From Candidatus Kapaibacterium sp. (GTDB lineage Bacteria; Bacteroidota; Ignavibacteria; Kapaibacteriales; UBA2268): a DNA stretch of 10,119 nucleotides. Positions within the stretch are counted from its first letter, which is position 1. Each line of letters begins with the position of its first letter. This document shows positions 6,314 to 10,119 of the stretch, in pieces. The DNA lies in assembly GCA_027858275.1 (NCBI GenBank), contig JAQIDA010000151.1, positions 1 to 10,119 on the forward strand, written 5' to 3'. Below the pieces are notes generated by a model. The model saw only the letters and a list, made by a program, of their open reading frames with translations. It was not told where the DNA came from and made no database searches. The position numbers and the translations under genes were made by a program.

Positions 6314-7231
6314 ATGAAACTTGAAATAAAAGATCAAGATTATGTGAAAATTCTGAAATTTCTGAGAATCAAGAATAAGAGATTTCACCGCTTCGTTGCC
6401 GGAACGGAAGAAGTTTTCGACAGAATTGAGCATAATCACTCTTTTCTAATGGCTGCCGGAATCGCGTTTAATATCCTGTTATATTTGATCCCGCTACTGC
6501 TCGTAGCTATCTATACCGTCAATGTTATATTCGGTATAGGCTCAGTGACCGAATTCTTGATAACTACACTCGAAAACATTTTGCCCCCTGACGAATCGAC
6601 AACAGGTCTGCTTCAGAAGACCATAGAGGAAGTGTACTTCATCCTGGCTAAAAGTTCACTTGCCGGTTGGATCGGTATCGTGACATTGCTCTGGTTGTCA
6701 TCCATTTTATACAGTTCGCTGCGAACAGGACTCAATACCATATTTAATATTGAAACGCCAAAGACATATTTCTTCTATAAATTCCGTGATATGTTCCTGA
6801 TTATCATGATCGCTGTATTAGTAATGCTTTCCTCGTTTTTCTTTCCATTGCTGTCCGTAATTGAAAACGCATTTTTCCAGTACGTACCGAAGTCAATGGA
6901 ATTCATCGCTTCGACACTCTATGTAACTACACTTTCGTTGTTTACTTCTTTCGTCCTGTTTTATCTTCTTTTCCGATTCGTTCCCAATCAGCGAGTACCC
7001 CGCAAAATCAGAATAGTCAGCACGGGGATGAGTGTACTGATGATCGAAGGCTCGCGCCGAGTTTTCTCTTGGTATATTCTCAGCATCTCAGCCTACGGAA
7101 AATTTTACGGTACTTACGCAATTCTCGCTTCGCTGGCACTATGGGTGTATTACCTTGTGCTGATCATACTATTGTCCGCTGAAATCAGTCAATTCATATA
7201 TGACCTTCGCAAAAAAGATAAAATAAATTAG
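6314..7231 (+). CDS. YihY/virulence factor BrkB family inner-membrane protein
   Basis: A polytopic inner-membrane protein of 305 residues, normal for the family. AAGG at 6301-6304 lies 9 bases before the ATG. A charged cytoplasmic N-terminus (1-43) is followed by about six membrane segments near 46-72, 114-135, 158-181, 199-222, 235-257 and 264-291, and a short basic tail. Family marks include AAGIAFNILLYLIPLLL in the first span and the C-terminal YGTYAILASLALWVYYLVLI followed by LLSAEI, matching the usual YG..A.la.l.WvYy...i.l.gaE block. The family was once named RNase BN, but that activity belongs to a different protein. BrkB was linked to serum resistance in Bordetella, and the molecular function of most members is unknown. 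It is monocistronic and divergent from the lipoprotein. Its transcript may run into the hairpins at 7302-7429. Confidence 0.93.
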   Translation: MKLEIKDQDYVKILKFLRIKNKRFHRFVAGTEEVFDRIEHNHSFLMAAGIAFNILLYLIPLLLVAIYTVNVIFGIGSVTEFLITTLENILPPDESTTGLLQKTIEEVYFILAKSSLAGWIGIVTLLWLSSILYSSLRTGLNTIFNIETPKTYFFYKFRDMFLIIMIAVLVMLSSFFFPLLSVIENAFFQYVPKSMEFIASTLYVTTLSLFTSFVLFYLLFRFVPNQRVPRKIRIVSTGMSVLMIEGSRRVFSWYILSISAYGKFYGTYAILASLALWVYYLVLIILLSAEISQFIYDLRKKDKIN

Positions 7232-7249
7232 TCATGGCTAATATATATG

Positions 7250-7280
7250 TTTGTTATTAATAAATATTGTGTTATATTTG
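7250..7280 (+). promoter_or_regulatory. Bacteroidota-type promoter, perfect -33/-7 match
   Basis: TTTG at 7250-7253 and TATATTTG at 7273-7280 are separated by 19 bases. Both match the Bacteroides consensus (TTTG / TAnnTTTG) exactly and at the usual spacing. This is the only place I found in the window with both elements perfect. No ORF follows; instead two hairpins and a terminator do. That the host uses this consensus is inferred from its apparent phylum. Confidence 0.5.
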
Positions 7281-7285
7281 TTTCA

Positions 7286-7429
7286 GCATATGATTGATGA
7301 TTGGTTCGAGTTGGTATTCGAACCATTAACAATCAGAGACCGGGTTCTTCCGAGGCATTAGAAGAAAAAAAGAATAAACATCCTTCCTTAACGGGAAAAA
7401 TTCTCCGCTCAGTCTCTGATTGTTTTTTT
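7286..7429 (+). ncRNA. Candidate small RNA, about 140 nt, unknown class
   Basis: The start near 7286 is predicted from the promoter at 7250-7280. Hairpin 1 has a perfect 8-bp stem TGGTTCGA/TCGAACCA (7302-7309 with 7318-7325) and an 8-base loop. Two bases later comes a perfect 13-bp closing stem (7328-7340 AACAATCAGAGAC with 7412-7424), followed by a run of seven T (7423-7429) as in an intrinsic terminator. The 71-base interior can form TTCTTC/GAAGAA (7345-7350 with 7361-7366) and perhaps a weak CGG/CCG stem (7392-7394 with 7405-7407). It lacks the conserved GGAAG...AGCAG-type apical region of SRP RNA and I could not match it to 6S, tmRNA or RNase P RNA. Alternatives: an unusually long-looped terminator for the YihY mRNA, or a small element with 13-bp terminal inverted repeats. 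Confidence 0.42.
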
Positions 7430-7465
7430 ATGCCAAAATCTCCCGAATAATAATTTTCCCCGTAG

Positions 7466-7485
7466 AGACGCACGGACGTGCGTCT
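7466..7485. repeat. Palindromic repeat type A, copy 1
   Basis: AGACGCAC (7466-7473) pairs perfectly with GTGCGTCT (7478-7485) around GGAC. The preceding GTAG extends the unit. It resembles the AGAGACGCAC...GTGCGTCTCT palindromes I recall as dispersed repeats in various bacterial genomes. Copies 2 and 3 follow in the same spacer. Confidence 0.75.
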
Positions 7486-7540
7486 ATCTGTTTCACCTGT
7501 TTTGCTATAATTAATGCTAATATATGAATAGATTTTCCTG

Positions 7541-7570
7541 GACAGAGACACACGTCCGTGCGTCTGTCTG
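7541..7570. repeat. Palindromic repeat type A, copy 2
   Basis: It begins GGACAGAGACACACG. AGACACACG (7546-7554) pairs with CGTGCGTCT (7557-7565) with one mismatch (7550/7561). The sequence is a diverged version of copy 1 and shares its GGACAGAGAC lead-in with copy 3. Confidence 0.75.
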
Positions 7571-7595
7571 TGTCGTGTGTCCCTGTTCTGTTGCG

Positions 7596-7619
7596 AACAA
7601 AGGGTTGCAACCCCTTGTT
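7596..7619. repeat. Palindromic repeat type B (GGGTTGCAACCC)
   Basis: A 24-base palindrome centred between 7607 and 7608 has 11 of 12 half-positions matched; the one mismatch is 7601/7614. The core is GGGTTGCAACCC with AACAA/TTGTT ends. It is non-coding and its function is unknown. Confidence 0.75.
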
Positions 7620-7645
7620 GAAAAGATACTCAAAGTTGTGTGTTG

Positions 7646-7670
7646 CAACCGTGGGGTAACCCCACGATTG
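7646..7670. repeat. Palindromic repeat type C (CGTGGGGT/ACCCCACG)
   Basis: CGTGGGGT (7650-7657) mirrors ACCCCACG (7659-7666) around one central base. CAA/TTG ends (7646-7648, 7668-7670) pair beyond a single mismatch. It differs in sequence from type B, although both are flanked by TTGCAAC-like bases. Confidence 0.75.
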
Positions 7671-7683
7671 ACGAAAAAAATGT

Positions 7684-7712
7684 GGACAGAGACGCAGGTT
7701 CGTGTGTCTCTA
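7684..7712. repeat. Palindromic repeat type A, copy 3
   Basis: GGACAGAGACGCAGG leads in as in copy 2. AGAGAC (7688-7693) pairs with GTCTCT (7706-7711), and the stem continues through a G-T wobble and two more pairs. It is more diverged at the tip than copy 1. Confidence 0.7.
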
Positions 7713-7745
7713 CGTATACCTAATGATTCGAACTATTCGCCATAT

Positions 7746-7785
7746 AAAAAAATCTTGCTCCCCAATAATTGAGAAGCAAGATTTT
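7746..7785 (-). terminator. Intrinsic terminator for the minus-strand gene at 7810
   Basis: An 11-bp stem (7749-7759 with 7775-7785; core ATCTTGCT/AGCAAGAT) has a 15-base loop. On the minus transcript it is followed by seven U (complement of A7746-7752). It starts 25 bases past the stop codon of the modular secreted protein. Confidence 0.88.
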
Positions 7786-7809
7786 AAAATCAGAAATTAC
7801 TAAAATTGT

Positions 7810-10119
7810 TTATTTCACAAACACAACCGGGAGGACTGTAATATTCCCGTTTATCTCAGCGATTATTATATAGGAACCTGAAACCGGCGGAAGATCATTC
7901 AGTCTTAGAATATTCTCTCCCTGAGTCATTGAACCGTTAAATACATTCGCGATTTTTGAGCCCTGCATATCGAAAATATCGACATTGACATTGTGCGGCT
8001 GAGCTCCGGCTAAAGTACATTTCACAATTGAATTTCTCGTCAGTGGATTAGGCATAGCCTCCATCGTCAATTGATTTGCAGCGAGGTCACTGCCGTCTTC
8101 TACGGAAACTAGACTGATTGTAACACTTAGCGGAATAACAAAATCTCCCGCATCAGCGTTTGATGTGATTTTCAGTTTAGCTTTGAAGAGGCCTTCCGTA
8201 GTTCCGGGAGTAGCTTCTACAACAAAATCAAAAGTCTTGCCGTGAGTCAGATTTTTCAAAGTGCATTCCTCAAGCGAGAAAATCCCGTCATCATCGTCAA
8301 TGATTTCAGCGGAATACAAGAAAAGCATTGAATAGCCCATATTTGTAATCGTTACAGTCTTTGTCGTCATTTCACCGACTTCGCCGAAATCAACAGCTTC
8401 CATATTAGAAATAACAATTGCTTTAGTGGCAACGTTTTTGCCTTCTGCTGTCAATCTTACGACAAATTCCGAAGCATTGCCCGCGTTGCAGACAAAAGTC
8501 ATATCACCGGTAAAAATCCTGTTGGTAGGCGGGTCGAACAGAATGGATATTTCTTGTTCACTGCCGGTTGGGATAATTATTGGCAATTCTGTGTCAGCTA
8601 ATTTAAATTCAAGATCAGCATTCGGATCAAAAGTAACTCCGGTTATACGCAATTCAGCATGTCCCGGATTACTTATAACTAACTTCTTCGTCTTAGATTC
8701 ACTGCACACCCCGAAATCGACAATATCCAAATCGCTTGCCAGTGCCGCACCTGAAACAGTTCCTTCTCCCGTTCCTCTCACAACAATCACCATGTCATTT
8801 CCTGAGGCAGTATTCGAAGCAATAATTATTTCGGCAAGATATTCTCTGTCCTCTGTAGGAATAAATTCAATATTTATTTCGTAACTACTATTTGGTTCGA
8901 TAGGCGAGAAGCTGTCATTAAGCACTCTGAAAGCATCAGCGTCAGTACCGCCGACAGTTACAGAGGAAATTTCTACATCCTGTTTGCCTGTATTTTCAAC
9001 TTCCAATATTTTTTCTGTTGCGTACTGCACGATTCCGAAATCTAACTCAGTGTAATCACAAAAAAGATTGGGTCCGGTGATTACATCTTTGCCGGTTCCT
9101 GTCAGATTGATATATACAGGATTGCCTGCATTTGACTCAATTTTCACTCTTGCGGTATAATCATCATTGTCCGCCGGGCGGAAAACAACTTGTATCTCTA
9201 ATTCAGAGCCTGAATCAACATTTTCAAATTCTTCAGTCAGCATTTCGAAACAACCATCCGGATCGTCTACGATTGATATGTTTGAAAACTTCAAAGAGCG
9301 CAGCCCCTCGTTGCCGATATTAGCTGACATTGTTTTTTTGTTCGCCACATCACCAAACTCAAGTTTTGTTTCGGCAAGTGTTATCTTGGGAGCAGTCAGA
9401 TTGTCAGGCATTGTTTCTGCGCATTGAAGAACTTCCTTTGTTCCCATATCTTGAACAACAGCAACAACAAATATCTCGTCCATATTCCAATCAGGGTGAT
9501 GGTCGAAAGTGTACTTGAAAGTCTTGCGTTCGCCTGGATCTAAGTCTAACACTTGAGCAGATGCCGGAGACGGGCTCGGAATCATTTTGCGCGCGATTCT
9601 GCTCACTTCTTTTTCGCCGTTGTTCAAGGCCGGAGACATGATAATATTGCTTTCACATACAGCCATAAACATTTTTTTATTTCCTGTAACAACAACGTCC
9701 GATTCAACAATAACAGTCAATTCGGTTGAGTTAGCTCCGCGATCTTCTATAACAAACATTGAGATCGGAGAAGTTTTTCCGCTGTTTTTATTTATCTCGC
9801 TCTCATAATCATAAAAACTTGATTGACGTACACCGTTGGCGATTGCCATAGGAGTACCGAAACTTCCGCTGACATAGAATCCAAAAACTCTGCCTGAAAG
9901 AATACCTGTGTTATGTTCATACAGCGGTTCCGGGGCACCGTTGCCGGAATGATATATAATTCCGAGAGCCTTATGAGGATTAGCGTCCATATAAGCGTTT
10001 AACTGTTCTGAAGCAGGTTTGCAAGGGCCACAATTTCCACTTGTCACAGCTTCCACCAGACCTAATCTGGGAGATCCGGCAAACAGATTCCCGCTGAAAA
10101 CAATAAGTGCTATAAAAAG
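7810..10119 (-). CDS. Omp28-like/ASH-repeat secreted protein with T9SS sorting tail, 5'-truncated
   Basis: An exported modular protein with 769 visible codons, open at the right edge. The codon at 10056 is an internal GTG. In-frame sequence upstream encodes a signal-peptide core (LFIALIVFSGNLFA, then GSPRLGLVEA), so the true start lies beyond 10119. Numbering from the first visible codon: a thioredoxin-fold Omp28-like domain at about 22-240 (TSGNCGPCKP with a C30-G-P-C33 redox motif, IIYHSGN, and a GTPMAIANG segment with the cis-Pro position), four ASH/choice-of-anchor-D beta repeats (about 247-343, 350-452, 459-561, 566-669; each with xxDFGxV or LEFGDV, a TN.G/NxG turn, and an FxP-type strand), and a type A sorting domain (about 681-769: MEAMPNPL, VDIFDMQGSKI, SGSYIIIAE). 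It should cross the outer membrane by T9SS and be surface-bound or released. The partner of the CGPC site and the binding target are unknown. It has its own terminator. Confidence 0.92.
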   Translation of the reverse strand, partial: LFIALIVFSGNLFAGSPRLGLVEAVTSGNCGPCKPASEQLNAYMDANPHKALGIIYHSGNGAPEPLYEHNTGILSGRVFGFYVSGSFGTPMAIANGVRQSSFYDYESEINKNSGKTSPISMFVIEDRGANSTELTVIVESDVVVTGNKKMFMAVCESNIIMSPALNNGEKEVSRIARKMIPSPSPASAQVLDLDPGERKTFKYTFDHHPDWNMDEIFVVAVVQDMGTKEVLQCAETMPDNLTAPKITLAETKLEFGDVANKKTMSANIGNEGLRSLKFSNISIVDDPDGCFEMLTEEFENVDSGSELEIQVVFRPADNDDYTARVKIESNAGNPVYINLTGTGKDVITGPNLFCDYTELDFGIVQYATEKILEVENTGKQDVEISSVTVGGTDADAFRVLNDSFSPIEPNSSYEINIEFIPTEDREYLAEIIIASNTASGNDMVIVVRGTGEGTVSGAALASDLDIVDFGVCSESKTKKLVISNPGHAELRITGVTFDPNADLEFKLADTELPIIIPTGSEQEISILFDPPTNRIFTGDMTFVCNAGNASEFVVRLTAEGKNVATKAIVISNMEAVDFGEVGEMTTKTVTITNMGYSMLFLYSAEIIDDDDGIFSLEECTLKNLTHGKTFDFVVEATPGTTEGLFKAKLKITSNADAGDFVIPLSVTISLVSVEDGSDLAANQLTMEAMPNPLTRNSIVKCTLAGAQPHNVNVDIFDMQGSKIANVFNGSMTQGENILRLNDLPPVSGSYIIIAEINGNITVLPVVFVK

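Larger units (their letters stand above)
7232..7809. other. 578-bp gene-free region with RNA candidate and palindromic repeats
   Basis: No ORF here is credible: those that span it simply read through the palindromes and show no protein features. From left to right it holds a Bacteroidota-type promoter (7250-7280), a two-hairpin terminated RNA candidate (to 7429), five palindromic repeat units of three types (7466-7711), and a minus-strand terminator (7746-7785) for the gene at 7810. Bases 7431-7460 and 7492-7540 show nothing I can interpret. Confidence 0.8.

Noticed and set aside
7302..7325. tRNA T-arm-like GGTTCGA...TTCGAACC sequence
   Set aside because: It is a simple symmetric hairpin. 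There is no acceptor, D or anticodon arm around it on either strand.
7333..7551. Minus-strand 72-codon ORF, and a short MFILFFF leader-like reading inside it
   Set aside because: The ORF runs through palindromic repeats with no ribosome site or protein features. A Phe-rich leader would need a biosynthetic gene downstream on the minus strand, and there is none.
7460..7715. CRISPR array
   Set aside because: Repeats are unequal, of three types and irregularly spaced, and each is a palindrome; there are no uniform spacers or cas genes.
7524..7772. Plus-strand 82-codon ORF
   Set aside because: It is made of the type A, B and C palindromes and runs into the minus-strand terminator; not a plausible protein.
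8426..8884. Plus-strand 152-codon ORF
   Set aside because: It lies antisense within the well-supported ASH-repeat gene and has no domain-like features of its own.

Overview
The window looks like a piece of a Bacteroidota/Chlorobiota-group chromosome (Ignavibacteria- or Kapabacteria-like is my best guess). The evidence is an Omp28-like, ASH-repeat protein with a type IX secretion (T9SS) sorting tail, a 'CANSQPPSGGPPDTVPP' Ig-like lipoprotein, a signal peptide-TPR-histidine kinase, and several TAnnTTTG promoter elements of the Bacteroidota type. Sampled 60-base lines are about 40% G+C in the main genes and about 32% in the first gene. Species cannot be fixed from the sequence alone.

Layout. 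(1) Bases 1-516: 3' part of an AT-rich hypothetical gene (+), open at the left edge. It converges with the next gene on a shared bidirectional terminator (582-613). (2) Bases 782-4213: a signalling block. A TPR-sensor histidine kinase (-) and a small secreted protein (+) diverge from a 250-bp spacer. Behind a strong terminator comes a NarL/FixJ-type response regulator (+) with its own terminator. The kinase has no output domain and the regulator has no sensor, so they are plausible partners, with the small exported protein between them as a candidate target or ligand. (3) Bases 4493-7231: an Ig-like lipoprotein (-) and a YihY/BrkB inner-membrane protein (+) diverge from a 93-bp spacer holding a perfect 13-bp inverted repeat. 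Each arm of that repeat carries a TATATTTG promoter element. (4) Bases 7232-7809: a 578-bp gene-free stretch holding a candidate stand-alone small RNA (promoter, two hairpins, terminator), then five palindromic repeat units of three types, then the terminator of the next gene. (5) Bases 7810-10119: a large exported modular protein (-) running off the right edge. Its signal peptide is visible in frame upstream of the apparent start, so the real start lies outside the window.

No insertion sequence, CRISPR array, tRNA or rRNA was seen. The most unusual parts are the small-RNA candidate at 7250-7429, the palindrome cluster at 7466-7711, the symmetric promoter region at 6232-6272, and short repeats (TGTCACTATTC and ACCCGTA) at the edges of the signalling block. 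None of these is proven by sequence alone.
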